Below, piece after piece: positions 9,493-22,300 of a stretch of 60,334 bases of DNA. The notes beneath the pieces are model-generated. The model was not told the DNA's origin. It worked only from the letters and a program-made list of their open reading frames with translations, and made no database searches. The position numbers and the translations under genes were made by a program. Numbering within the stretch: position 1 is the stretch's first letter; every line of letters begins with the position of its first letter. The DNA comes from Fragilariopsis cylindrus CCMP1102 (taxonomy: Eukaryota; Bacillariophyta; Bacillariophyceae; Bacillariales; Bacillariaceae): NCBI GenBank assembly GCA_900095095.1, contig FMBT01000535.1, positions 1-60,334 on the forward strand, written 5' to 3'.

Positions 9493-12452
9493 ATGCGGTT
9501 CGATTTGGATGGCTTGGACGTCTTTTTTCCCTATGATAGGATCTACATGGAGCAGTTTCAATATATGCGCTCGCTGAAACAATCGTTAGATGCCGGTGGA
9601 CACTGCCTCTTGGAAATGCCGACAGGTACAGGTAAAACGGTATGCTTGCTATCATTAATAACTTCTTATCAATTCGCCAATCCGTCAGTAGGAAAACTAG
9701 TATATTGCACACGAACTGTCCCAGAAATGAATTCTGTGGTGGAGGAGTTAGGAACAGTTCTCTCGTACCGAGCTGAACAATTACAATTGCAACGCCAAGA
9801 GCAAGGGACAGGTCATAATGTGGACATGGAAGACCAAATTGCAAACTCATCATCGTCACAGCAGCGCGAAGATGAAAACAGACAGTCGACATCCAATCAA
9901 GAATCACAACAACCGATACAAAAAAAGCCGCGAAAAATCAGAGGGGTTCTTAAGCGAGGTCGAGCCACCATGGGACCTATCAGCACTTCAAAAGGAGCTG
10001 GTGGTAGTGGTGAACTAGCACTATGTTTGTCTAGTCGACGGAATATGTGTATCAACGAACGGGTTATGGGTGAATCAGACAGAGAAGCTGTTGATGCCGC
10101 CTGTAGAAGTATGACCGCCTCATGGGTGGTAGAACATGCTAAACAGAATCCAGCTAGTAAAATCGAAACATGCGACTACTTTGACAACTTTCAAGAAGCC
10201 GGGGAAGCAACTACTATGCCGAGTGGAGTATACGACCTAGAAGAGTTGAAGAAATGGGGACAGTCGAGATCATGGTGTCCGTATTATCTAGCACGACAAG
10301 CAATCAATCATGCAAACGTTCTTGTTTTCAACTACCAGTACATGCTTGATCCGAAGGTTGCTAAGATGGTTTCGAAAGAATTAGAGGCAGAAAGTATCGT
10401 AGTCTTCGATGAAGCTCATAATATTGATTCTGTTTGTATTGAAGCGCTTAGTGTTAAAATAAATGAACGTGGTCTCGAACAAGCGACACGGTCTCTCGGT
10501 CGGCTTTCATCAGAGGTTTCTCGCGTTAAAGCTTCAGACAATCAAAGGTTAAACCGAGAATATCAAAATCTTGTTAACGGACTTATCGATCAAGGGCTCC
10601 TGGACGCACCAACGAATGATAGTTCCCTTGGAAGTAATGTTCTTGCTCCAGACGTTTTGAACGAAAGCGTACCAGGGAATATACGCCGTGCAGAGCACTT
10701 TATTCAGTTCATGAAGAAGGTTGTGGAACACTTGAAAATCGATTGAAATCAATAACTGGACCGAATGGTGGTGTTCACAGTGGAGACACCATTGGCCTTC
10801 CTTCATCGTATGACCAATGGAACTTCACTTGAGGCCAAACCACTTCGTTTTGCGTATTCGAGACTAAATTCTCTGCTACGAACTTTACAAGTTGCTAACA
10901 TGGACGACTTTTAATTCTCTGGGAGACGTTGCTGATTTTTCTACACTACTTGCTACGTATTCTGAAGGAGTTGCTAAATTTGCCATTATCATGGAGCCAA
11001 ATGGGTCAATTATTCCAGGAGCTTCGGATCCTTGTATTCAACTCTCTTGTCTGGACTCTTCACTTGCCATTGCTCCAATTTTTAAACGCTTCAGTAGCGT
11101 TATCATCACTTCAGGAAGTAAGTAAAACAGATAAAATACAGCGTACTTCGGCGTGTTTTCATACTATATCTTGATACGACCCATTCGATTCAATTCGATT
11201 AACAAGCATACAATCTAAAGAATGAAATACAAAAAATAATAAGACTCACATATTGCATCTCTCTCTCTCTCTCTCTCTCTGAAAGCTCTGTCACCGATTG
11301 ATTTGTATCCAAAGTTGTTACAATTTGAGCCTTGTATTTCCGAGTCACTAAACATGTCAACATTTCGCCCTTGTATTCGCCCCCTTGTCATTACGCGTGG
11401 ATCAGACCAATTGGCTGTGTCTACTAAATACGAAGACAGGAACGATATTGGTGTCGTGAGAAATTATGGCTCGATGTTGGTTGACTTATGTAGCGTTATT
11501 CCTGACGGTGTGGTTGCTTTTTTTACCTCCTACTCGTATATGGAACAGCTTGTATCGGAGTGGGATGCTACAGGTGTGCTTCGAGACTTAACAAAGGCAA
11601 ATTGGTCTTCATAGAAACTAAGGATGTAGTCGAGACAACCTTGGCGCTAGATAACTACCGGAGAGCTTGCGATTCAGGTCGTGGTGCTGTATTCCTTTCA
11701 GTTGCTCGAGGAAAGGTAGGAATAGCTTCGATTATGTCAAAACTTTACCGCAGGTGCAATATAACAACTCATTCTTCACGTTTACTTATCATATTCTTTC
11801 ATTCTTTTCCTATTTGACATCATCACGTTTTTGAAATCAGGTTTCCGAGGGTATCAACTTTGATAGACATTATGGTCGTGCTGTTATTATGTTTGGCGTT
11901 CCTTTTCAATATACTTTGTCACATGTGTTACGAGCACGACTTGAATTTCTTCAGACGCATTACCAGATTCGAGAAGCAGATTTTTTGAATTTTGATGCTC
12001 TTCGTCAGACGGCGCAATGCGTCGGTCGGGTCATTAGAAGCAAGACGGATTACGGACTTATGATTCTTGCTGACAGTCGATACAATCGTCACGATAAACG
12101 ATCAAAACTACCCAAGTGGATTCTTCAGTTTCTTGGAGAAGGGAATTTGAATCTTAGCACTGACATGGCGCTCCAACAGGTGAAACAATTTCTGCGACTC
12201 ATGGGACAACCAATCGATCAAAAGGTAATTCTTGTTCTCTCCTTAAATCTGAAAATTCCTTTTATTTCTTTGTTGGTTTGTAGGAAGCAAGCTTCTCACA
12301 TATATTCTCCCCCCTTTCCCCTTCTTTTTCTCCAAAGCCCTACAAAGTGTGCTATTGACTGTCGAGGAGGCAAAAATGATGAATCCTCAGATGCCTGCCA
12401 CAATCAACATGGTAATATAGACGGAGCCATGATCGTTGAGTCAACAGGTTAG
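9493..12452 (+). CDS. XPD: XPD/Rad3 (ERCC2) DNA helicase of TFIIH, four exons with four single-base frame breaks
   Basis: XPD is the 5'-3' Fe-S helicase of TFIIH, acting in nucleotide excision repair and transcription initiation. Visible parts are Walker A MPTGTGKT (residues 42-49), the four Fe-S cysteines C186, C204, C227 and C262, the DEAH box at 306-309, and C-terminal helicase motifs including SVARGKVSEG and [10 protein letters not shown]. Exons are 9493-11117, 11286-11715, 11841-12224 and 12348-12452. Frame is lost at a four-A run (10735-10738, one base short), a GG (10782-10783, one extra), a T4 (10909-10912, one extra) and an AAA near 11593 (one short). Allowing for these, the length is 847 codons plus stop. 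An approximately 70-residue Gln/Ser/Arg-rich insert precedes the Fe-S domain. The last exon is poorly conserved and its boundary is my choice. The gene is convergent with ORC4. Confidence 0.92.
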
Positions 12453-12547
12453 ATTGTTATTGATATTAAAATTAATTGCACCATTAAAAAGAAATCTTTT
12501 TGAACAAATAATCGTTTGGCTTAATTAATATTAAAATGAACTATTAT

Positions 12548-14567
12548 TTACTTAATAGATTTACCCCATTCTTTCAATGCAGTTGGACACTCTAAAATAT
12601 TAAGTTCAAGAGCTTTCCCCAGCTCTCGGTCAATTTCTAATGGTACCTGAAGTGGAAGTCGAAGGATCCGATAATTATCTAGATTTCTATACATCTTTGT
12701 CACACAATACTGCATTGGACCACCTCCTGAATGATCCATGGATGGGACCAACAAGCCATGCTCCATGAGATGGTACGCTGCTCGCTTCAAAAGTTTGGCA
12801 TTTCCTACCGAAGATGTTGATCCCCGACGGAAGGATTCGTATTCCTTCAATATACGTTCCATTGTTAGTGGAGCTGCTACGGCCTGATTTCGATGTTCTT
12901 CTCTTGTAAGAATCCGTTTTACAGCAAGTAGAACTGCAACTTGTGGTGTAGATAAATCTAAAAGTGCTTGTAATCTAGGATTTGTTGCAACGCCATCAAC
13001 AATACACAAATCAGGTTGTCTAGAAGCTGCAACTGCATCAAACACGGAAGCTCCCATCATAATCATTGCATTGCGAATATACATGGTATGGAAATTATTT
13101 GGTAACACAATCAGATGTTCTTCGTTTGAAGCATCTGCTGCAGTTTCCGAAGTGCGCCGGCCGATCTCGTCTCTATGGTTTTCGGACGGCATCGCCATGA
13201 GACAATCGTGACGATAGAGAGATAAGGTGGCGGCAATAACTCGACTAAACCATCTAAGATCCCTACCCAATCGAAATTCTCGTTCCATTGCAACTGATAT
13301 TTTAATGTCTTCTTCCGTAGTAGTATTGTCACCATTTTTTCTGTTAGAATTCTTCTGCTGCTCCACTGTTGATGTTTCTTTTGTCCTTCCATCTCCATCT
13401 CCTCCACCACCACTGCCACCACCTTTATTACTATTAGTTTCTGTTACATACTTCGGATAATGAGACAAACTTTTAATTATATCTTTACCAACAGTGCAAT
13501 CTTTTAACTTATATTCCAATATATTTAATAGACCCTGGTATGTTGGTGGTGTACGTAAATAAATAATTTTAGCCGTACCTTCTGCACGTGATCGTATTCG
13601 TTTTTTCCAGTAGTGTTAAGGCAGAAAAAGATGATGTAATTCCTACTAGAATAAGGTTGGAACCCGGTGTAGCAACACGATCCAAAAAATGATATAGTAA
13701 CATTTGACGCTCACCTTCCTCAGTAAATGAATCTAATTCATCAAGAACTAATAATATAGGTATACCATCAGCGTCTGCAATTTCAAGTGTAGATTCTAAT
13801 AATGCTAAATTGGACGTAAATGCTGATTTTCGTAACCGTAACATATGTTTGTCCATCTTTTGCCGTTTCCGACGACGTCTTTGTTGTTGTTGATCATTAT
13901 CGTCATTGTTATTATTATTATTATTATTACTCGTTGACTGAAATGCAATTTCAGATAGTTGTCGAATTATTTCATAAACAACAGATGAAACATCTTGTCC
14001 TCGACACACAATCCCATTAATAGTAACCATCCGATAGAGAGGAACTATAGCAGTCTCACCAGCATCAGGTTCACCAGTTCCAGAATTACAGTTAAAAAAT
14101 TGTTGCTGCTGTTCTTGACATGCAGCTAAGACCCGGTCAAGTAAAAGTGATTTACCACTTCCTTTGGTACCCATTAATATTGCTGCCGATGACGATGATA
14201 TAGTAGATGATGATGATAACGATGATAAATGCTGTGTACTGTTGTTGGTATCAGTATCATGATTTCTTGTAGTGGTTGGGGCACGATATAATGATGGGAA
14301 TATGATCGTATATAATTGTTTGAATTGTGTTTCTAAACCAGGTGGTGCAAATCGTTTAAGAATACTTTCTTCAATAATAGGCGCAGAATTTGCATCGTCC
14401 CCGTCACCGTCTTTACTGCAACTATTGTTTAGAAAGAGATTACTATCACTGAAATTCGCAATTGAGAAATCCAGATTTGTTATTATGTTTTGTTCTTTCG
14501 TCTTTACTGCTACTCCTCCGCATGGTATCGTGGCGGTGTTTTTCTCAACAACATTCATGTTGCTCAT
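12548..14567 (-). CDS. ORC4: origin recognition complex subunit 4 (ORC4), one frame break
   Basis: ORC4 is an AAA+ subunit of the origin recognition complex that marks replication origins and helps load MCM. The first frame (14567-13569) has Walker A GTKGSGKS at about residue 130 and Walker B LLVLDELDSF at about 267, then an F-L-D sensor region. The second frame (13519-12548) carries the Orc4 winged-helix part, including LSTPQVAVLLAVKRIL and the ending C-P-T-A-L-K-E-W. The two join at LLEK followed by a basic R-I-R-S-R stretch when a six-A run (T6 at 13600-13605 on the plus strand) is read as five, giving 672 aa. Asn, Gln, Ser and Gly expansions interrupt the AAA+ domain and the linker. No intron is needed. 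Its 3' end lies 95 bp from that of XPD. Confidence 0.9.
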
Positions 14568-14599
14568 TATTGGGTGGCTGTTATTTTTGCTTGTCTGTG

Positions 14600-14815
14600 C
14601 TTTCCCTTTGCTTTCCTTTCCTTTCCTTTCCTTTCCTTTCCTTTCCTTTGCTTTCCTTTCCTTTCCTTTGCTTTGCTTTCCTTTCCTTTCCTTTCCTTTG
14701 CTTTCCTTTGCTTTGCTTTGCTTTCCTTTCCTTTCCTTTCCTTTCCTTTCCTTTCCTTTCCTTTCCTTTCCTTTCCTTTCCTTTCCTTTCCTTTCCTTTC
14801 CTTTCCTTTCCTTTG
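14600..14815. repeat. pentanucleotide microsatellite (CTTTC/CTTTG)n
   Basis: About 43 units of CTTTC run without interruption. CTTTG variants are scattered through the first half only, and the second half is pure. It lies between the divergent ORC4 (-) and CREG-like (+) genes, 33 bp from the ORC4 start codon. All three plus frames stay open through it (Phe-Leu-Ser-Phe-Pro repeats), but I do not consider it coding. Confidence 0.97.
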
Positions 14816-15124
14816 ACTCCTCTATACGGTAGCTTTTATCTCATTCGTCTCTGTCGGAAGATCTTTCGCCATCGTGTCCGTTTTGTTGACAGTGTTTATT
14901 TTGTAAATTAAATTGTGTCATTTGCGCGGTTTTTGCGCGCCAGTGTGAAGAAAATTCATGAGATTGATTCATTTTTTTAATTTATTTATTTAAAGACGCT
15001 TCAAAACCGTGCCTGGCGTGCGCGGTGAATCTTCAATGGCAACAAGCTTTTCCTTATATCTTTTGAAAGGTTCTTACAAAAATTGTTTGGAATTCAGAAA
15101 ATCATCGTCCATAAAAATAATAGC

Positions 15125-17000
15125 ATGACACCTTACTACTCCATATTAGATACTGCAGTGGTGCTGGTGCTACTACTGTTGACTCTAGTAACATCTTCTC
15201 AAGCTGTATCAACCCAGAATGGAGAGGAAGCGAGATGGCTCGTTCAGACTTCTAAGTGGGCCGCGCTTTCTTGGGTAGACGAAGGAGCGTTGAAATCTAT
15301 TTCCATGTCAATGGCTCAATCTGACGGCCGTATTTTCTTCTATCTCACCGACGATATTGTTTCCAGTACCAAGGCATCTATTACGTTTTCCGAAGCTCAG
15401 GTAACCCCTAGTCAGTTCTTCGGAGCGAAATGTGGACCAGATGGAGATCTGGATCCAGAAGATCCTGTAAGTTCTTTCGGTTATTATTTGTGATTTGTTC
15501 CAAATATTGAAGATACTGACGCTGGCTTCTTTAATATCTTTACCTATCTCACCGCAATATTTCGTTGGACGTATACAGCGTTGTGCGAAACTGACAATTT
15601 CTGGTGTCGTCTCACCATGCGAGGAAGATTCCAAACAGCTTGCTTTGGATACATTGTTCGCAACTCATCCCCAAATGGCCAACTGGCCCGAAGATCACGG
15701 ATTCATTCCCTGTGAAATGAAGATCAATGACGAAAATGGTCTCTGGATGATTGCCAATTATGGTGGAGGTGGCTACATGAATGCTGCTGACTACTTCGAT
15801 TCGAAACCTGTTCATCATCCTGCCCATGGATTTGGTGATAGGAGCAGATCTCTAGAAGACTCTACCACGTCTGCTGCTTGTTATAATATGGCCACACATG
15901 AATGTGAATGCCATTCTGACAAGTGCGGTAATGATCTTTGTGCCGCCGCCGGAGGTGTATGGAGTGATCGCTGCCCAGGCACTTGTGAATGCGACCCGGC
16001 CTCTGCTTCTACAAACGAAACCACGGAGGAAACCGCCCCTTCTGAAGCTAAGGGTGCGAACACTGACAGTTCTGGTCATGAACACAGTGATGGAATGGGG
16101 GATGGACATGGGCACGGCAACGGTGGCGGTGGCGGCCATGGTCATCATGGCGACGGTTCAGGTGGTGGAAAGCTTCAACCCCAGTTACCCCGCCCCAACT
16201 TCGGAAAGGATGCGGCTGGCCATGCCAGATGGATAGTAGCAAAGAGCCTTTGGACTACCATCACCACATTATCGTCTAAGAGCGAAGGTGAACCTTTTGG
16301 AAATATCCGATCTGTGGTGGATGGAGCATGTTTCCTTAGTTCCAATGGCCTTCCTTACTTTTACGTTCCCTCACCTGACCCTACTGCTATTGACATCAAG
16401 AAAAACAGTAGCATTACGCTAACTTTCACCGAAGCAGCTCTTGCAGAAAGGGTCGGCGAAGATGGGTCTCCTTGCGGAGGGATGGACGCTGAAGATCCAA
16501 CATGCGCAAAACTAACTCTCATCGGACATGCCAAGCCCCTAGAGGATCATGCCGAGATTAAGTTAGCTGAGAATGCCTTCAAAATCCAACATCCAAGGGC
16601 AAGCTGGCTATCAGAAGGCGGAGCTCATACTGGTGGACTCTACTACACCTTGCATTTGCACGAAATCATGTTCCTTCGAAACTATGGTGGTTTTGCCCAA
16701 GTTTCTTCTGATGAATACATCAGTTGGAATCCTGACCCCTCAAAGTTGCCCGGCGAGATGCAATGTGGAACGTCGGAGGGAGAGTATCTTAACCAGACTG
16801 ATTATCCAACTTTCATGTCGTCTTCTTTTTCATTCTATGCTATCTCGCTTGTCTTTGCAGCGTTTATTGGGTACATATTTGTTGCGTTGTCTGCTGGAAA
16901 GGTGAAGACTCTCTTGCGTAGCAATCGCAACGTTTACGCGAAAGCAAACAATGAAGAGAGTTCCATCGAGGTGGAAGTGAGCAAAGGAGAAGTATGCTAA
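15125..17000 (+). CDS. tandem CREG-domain type I membrane glycoprotein, two exons
   Basis: Exons 15125-15466 and 15579-17000, with a 112-nt phase-0 intron, give 587 aa. There is a signal peptide (TAVVLVLLLLTLVTSSQA). A first CREG-like split-barrel domain spans about residues 35-205 and a second about 325-500. Both show the RWxVxxSxW opening, the PEDP/AEDPxCAKLTxxG strand, a HPxxxxW segment and an xxNYGG ending, as in human CREG1. The intron falls exactly inside the AEDP-like strand of domain one. Between the domains are a Cys-rich stretch (about 220-260, CxC and CxxD patterns) and a His/Gly-rich linker. A single TM helix at about 530-552 and a basic 30-residue tail follow. CREG proteins are secreted or lysosomal FMN-barrel relatives that usually lack FMN residues. 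The ligand and role here are unknown. Confidence 0.85.
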
Positions 17001-17599
17001 ATAGCACTTAGTTCCTGGATCTTGTGGCATTCTTTGACTATGTCGGGCGACCGCCAATACATAATACATACGTACAATTTAATTAACATCTGATTTATTT
17101 GATATTAACAACCATTACAGCTTTCGATTCCTCCACTTCGGACTTTACGTCTCCCGTTTTATTCTGAAAATCGTCATTTGTTTCTCATTCCTCAGGACGA
17201 GGATTGGAAAGTGAGAGACTCCCGTAGTCTTAAATACGAAAAGTCCAAAGACTTCAATACTTCTCGAGCACAAGTGCAAATTTTGGTTTGTTGCATGTGT
17301 CTGGTTTCATTATTCATTAAATACAGGACTAACTATAAGTTACTAGCTAGTAGGCTCAGGAAGTATTATGGTAGGTTATATGTAGGATGTCCACAAATTA
17401 TCTGGTTTTAGGCTGTCCGTCACGGCAGATTGAAGAAAGGGTGTTGAAAAATAGGAAATGTCACTCTCTGGCAAACGAAAATATTTATCATAGATTTTCT
17501 TCTTTGTGCTCCTTTTTGCTGAATACTGAAATATAAAGGCCTCTGTCACTTTTTTTAATTTCTCTTCAAGTTCTTTAAAGGCCTGGAAAAAGGGAGATT
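17001..17599. other. intergenic between CREG-like gene and old copia remnant
   Basis: No gene is seen. The minus-strand frame at 17376-17750 is open but lacks any recognisable domain and overlaps the plus-strand retroelement remnant. The 5' break point of that remnant probably lies in this stretch or just after it. Confidence 0.4.
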
Positions 17600-18517
17600 T
17601 TTCAATGCTCAAAACAGCTTGAAAAAGGGAATTGAGAAAAGGGAAGCAAGCGCCTTTTGTGCGGGATCCAAAATGTGGAACCGTACTCAGGTTTCCTCTC
17701 AACAAATCAAACAATCTTCCGTTTATGTTGACAATTTGATGCCAATCCATGCCTATTCAACTTACTCACCCACAGTGATATGTCTCATATATGTTGATGA
17801 TGCACTATTTGTTTACAAATCTCTTGAAGAAGTTGACATCCTAACAAAGAAAGCAAAATTCCTTGGAATGCTATCTGAAGAAGAATCTGATGTAGCTGGC
17901 TATATGGGTCTCCTACTAATTGATCAAGATCCAGATAATGATACCATCACGTTTAGACAAAGTGGTCTAGCACAACGAATTGTTGAAGCTCTACATCTCA
18001 ATGACAATACACCTCCAGTCAAAACACCAGCTGATGCCTTACTCCCTGAAGATGTAGACAGAGAACGCGCACACACAATCTTGTCCTGATATATCGTTTG
18101 CTGTCTCCCAAGTGTCACACAATATACATTTGGACCAAACAATTCACATGAATTAGCAATTGAACTAATTGGACGCTATCTAAAAGGAACTAATTGGACG
18201 CTATCTAAAAGGAACTATAGACAAGGGTCTTATATCAAAATCAGATCTTAAAGAAACAACATTTAAAATCAATGTTTACGTCGACACCACTTTTGCTAGT
18301 TGCTGGGGAACAGAACTTGGATCAGATCCAGATTCAGTTAAATCCTGTACTGGATACATTGTTGAAGTCATGGGTTGACACATCAACAATGGAATTGGAA
18401 TACACTGCCCTGTCAATGGCACTCCGTGCTGCTATCATGGCAGTTACTGCTTCATTAAACAAAAAACTCAACTTTACTGCAACCAAATTTCTACAATCTA
18501 GAAAAAACTGTTCACAA
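17600..18517 (+). mobile_element. decayed copia fragment (RT to RNase H), interrupted by the young copia
   Basis: The frame 17619-18089 shows a copia reverse transcriptase centre with YVDD (about 17789) and an LxxxLGM-type following segment. Downstream, in other frames, are pieces of RNase H (SCTGYIV-like, then an exposed Cys/Gly region near 18340). Several stops and a 25-bp exact tandem duplication at 18162-18211, which is not a multiple of three, break the frame. No gag, protease or integrase is visible, so the copy is 5'-truncated. The fragment stops exactly at the left LTR of the young element. Its continuation appears to resume at 27946, where a purine tract typical of a copia 3' end follows. 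Confidence 0.75.
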
Positions 18518-19333
18518 TGATAAGTTTCACAAACAATCGATGATTGTTGAAACGGGTTCAGTATCAAATAGGATTTGATATTCAGACAATCTTACTCTTC
18601 GGTCTTGTAAGATTCTGCTATGACGGTAAGAAAAGATACTCTCGATTCTTATAGACTGGTTGCGATGTTCTACCAGGATACTCTCCCTTTTAGAATGCTG
18701 AAAGTTCTTCCGAACAATGTTCACTCTGTAAATGTAGATATTTCTATTATCTTTCCAGACAACGATATGTTCAAACGCAAAAGTTGTTATTAACACACTT
18801 GTTTAATTAGTCTATGGTTATTACAATTTCTCAACAATAAAAGACAGTAATTGTTCATTTCTCGTAATCGAGGTAATTCTGCTCTTTTCTTCGTATTTTA
18901 GTATTGCGGTTTCCAGTAACCCTGCATACAACTTTCTGTTCCTAACTCACTTCGCCTTAATGCATATATATCGCATTAGCGGTTCAAAGGTGGACATCGA
19001 CATCTGTTCGACTTCCATATGTATAACACTCTTCATAATCGTGTTCTATGTATTCGGACACTCTTCCTAATCGTGTTCCGGTTTGTATAAATATACCTAA
19101 GCACTTCTCTTATTTGCGCTCGGTTCCAATTGCTTCGACAACTGCTTCGACAAGGTCACTTCAACTCAAAACGATACGATTTTGGCTTTTAGCTAACTTT
19201 CGGTTCTCTTTTATCTCAATAATGCATACACGTGCATTCTCACTCACTAATCTCATCGCGTTCGTATTTCTACTCCGCGGGGCTTATGTACGACATATGA
19301 CTCCTACGCTTGAGTACTATGTATAATTTAACA
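18518..19333 (-). repeat. 3' LTR of the copia element
   Basis: This is 816 bp and directly repeats 27132-27945. In element orientation it begins TGTTAAAT and ends CTTATCA. The first bases of this LTR supply the stop codon of the polyprotein. Confidence 0.95.
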
Positions 19334-22300
19334 CTCCCCATTGATCGTAACGATTTCATCTAACTCTGATTGAGTAATGTATCGATCGACTTCTAATGTA
19401 TCATCAAAATACAGCGCGGCCGTGTTACCTCCAAAATGAAAGATTGGACGGATCAACTCGTAAGTACTTTGGTAACCCCAATGTTTCGTAAGTATATCCG
19501 CGATATTACTTTCCGATTTGATATGTTGCAGATTAATGAAACCACTTGCAATTAAGCTTCTAACAAAGTGAAATGACAGAATGTTATGTCGTTTATGTAA
19601 CTTTGCGTCAGGTATGGTTGCACTATTAATCATAGCATCATTGTCTCCCCATGCGTAGTCTTCCTCACCCACTGGTACTCCAAGGTATCGTAGATACTGT
19701 CGGTGATCAATGATCTGTTCGAAACAAGTTCGACATGCAAGGAATTCAGATCCGTATGTTGCAGTCTCTGTAGTAGATTGTTTCTTGGAATACCAATCGA
19801 CTGGAGTCTTGTTGTAGAAATGAACTACGCCTGTAACTGCCTTTCCGGAGAGTACGTCATGCATTAGATTTGCATCGAAGTAATGGGTCAAAACGATTCG
19901 TTTTCCCAGTGGAGGCGGTGCATCTTTAGGGATGTCTTCAGTTGGGTTTCCATATACGGAATGGCTCCAATCGTAAGGTGGCATTGGTGGAGTACCGGAA
20001 TAATCTGGTTCATCAACTCGAAAGCGTAGTTTGAAATGCCTGAACTTGCATAAGAATCCGTAGATACGTTTGATTCTTTCAAGATGTCCTTTTCTTGGTT
20101 GAGCCCTGAAACTTGATAAGGTCATTACTGCCGATTGAATATCCCATCGTCCTATAGAGATTGCCCATTGCATAGCTCCTATTAATGATTGATATATCTC
20201 AATTCCGTCTTGGTCAAGGAATGCGGTTGTATCAAGCTCTGGATGGTCTCCTTTTACTAACGGCGATCTGTACTTCTGTTTAGGCAATTCCTTGAAGACT
20301 TGCTTGTAGGCATCTTCCATCTTATCGACGTACCGACCTGGGTTCATACATAGAACTCCATCAGAGTCTCTTTCAAATCCACATCCTAAGTGGAAGTTAA
20401 CTTCTCCTGAACCTTTCAGTTTGAAGTTGTACGGTGCTGACGACAGCTGCTCGAGAAACTCTAACGGGTTCTCCATAATAATGCATAGGTCATCGACATA
20501 TGTGGCCACATATTCGTACACATCTCTTGTGGGACATTTTCTCATGAAAATACTTGACTCGGCTTTAGATGGAAAGAATCCTAGGTCTCGTAGACAGTCA
20601 GATAGCAAAATGTTGAAAGCTTTTCCGCTAAGTCGTAGTCCGTAAAGAGCCTTATCGATGATAAGAAGGTTTCCTTGTAGCTCCCCAAATTCTGGCCCTG
20701 CTTTGATACATACCTTTTCTGTGGTCTTTGCTTCAAGATAAGCATTTCCAATATCAGTAGCCCATGGAGTCATGTTGTTCAGCTCTCCTAAGAATATGCA
20801 TGTACGTAAGCCACGTAATGAAACAACACCTGAGTAAACAGATTCAAGAGGTACATCCGTTAGATTACCATTAGCTACAACTCGAGCCTTGTGTCTGCCA
20901 TCGTGTTTCACATCAAAGATAGTATGAACCTGAATCTTTCGATATCCTTCTGGTATCTTTGCTTTCGTTGAATTTACCCTTATTCTTGAATACTGCATAG
21001 TCGGTTAGTTGCGCATGTTCCAGTACATTTGCTTCTTGCCATTTATGGTTTCCGTTCCTTTCGTCAAATTCAAGGGCTTCCTTGTAATTGCGTGGTATAG
21101 AGAATCCATACTTGTACTTCGGAGTAACACGGAAGGAACGTAGCTTGGCTTGTTTCACAAGTCGTCGAATATGCTGATCTCGGTTAGCAATTCTTTTAAA
21201 GCGTTTCCATCCCTCTAACTCAAGTAGGTCGTGTTTCTTGGCATATATAGCAAGATCAACTGGGATATCCTTAGCAAGGAAGTCCAATGGTTCAACCGAA
21301 ACTGCTCCAGTTTCCCAAGCCGTCTTGACATTATAGTCACTCCCCATTCTTTCCTTGTGTCCCACAGGAGTATGCACGTGTCCTAATATAGTACGAAACT
21401 TCCAATGATGTCCGTCTTCATTGTTTTCTTCTCTTTCGATGTAATCTAGGATCTCGTTGTAAGACATGATATCTTCTTGGGAACTGTGATCATAGTTAAG
21501 CTTGAACCTGATTAGATCTTGATTCTTCTCTACTTCGCCGTCGAAGTTCTTGATAAGTTCTACAACTCGTGCTCGATTAACTTCACCTCTCTCGTCTGGT
21601 TTGGTTAGAAATACTCTTCCTACTAGGTCACTTGGTGGAGGTGCTATTATTACCATCGGTTTGCCGTCTTCTCCGATTACCGCGTTACCATTTTCGTCTT
21701 CGAGAGGAAACTCAAATTCTTGCCATATAGGATTTTCATTCTCCCCATTTTCTCGTAGATAGACAAATTGATCTTCTTGTTCGGTGATATGCGTATCACG
21801 ATTTTTCAGAACCTGTTGACGGGTTAGAGGCGATGGCCGTGGGTTGGTGGGATGGTTGATATCCGTAACATGTTCTTGGTGGCGACTAGTTGATAACGGA
21901 AGGTCTTGTTCAGGTTGTACTTCGTTTGTCATGAGTGCATTCATTGCATGAATGTTCATATCTCGCAAACGTTTACTACTACGTGTTCCTTTTCCTCTAC
22001 TTGGATCTTTTGGATGTAAGTCGCGTAATTTCTTAGGTTTTACATGTTTCGACTTGGTAGTAGATGAACGTTTGGGCAGCGACGATTTAACGGGGACAAC
22101 AGGAGGTGCTGTGTTAAAATGACCAGTTTGCTGTTCATTTGAATCAAAAAAGTAGTCATCCGCTTCTTCTTGTAGTTGATGAGCTTTAGCTTTTGCTTTT
22201 ACTTTCAGTTCCTCTTGTAGTTGGTCGTCGATGTTCTTTAATATTGCTGTAGTATCAAAATTGTTAAAAGTATTTCCCGAGGTTACTTCTTTTAACTTGA

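Noticed and set aside
9493..12452. XPD as a true pseudogene
   Set aside because: Splice sites, catalytic residues and total length are all preserved once single-base breaks are allowed for. Sequence error is simpler.
14600..14832. Open frames reading Phe-Leu-Ser-Phe-Pro repeats in all three plus frames
   Set aside because: They come from the CTTTC microsatellite. A five-base repeat without stops stays open in every frame.
17376..17750. 124-codon minus-strand frame near the old copia
   Set aside because: No recognisable domain, and it overlaps plus-strand RT coding.
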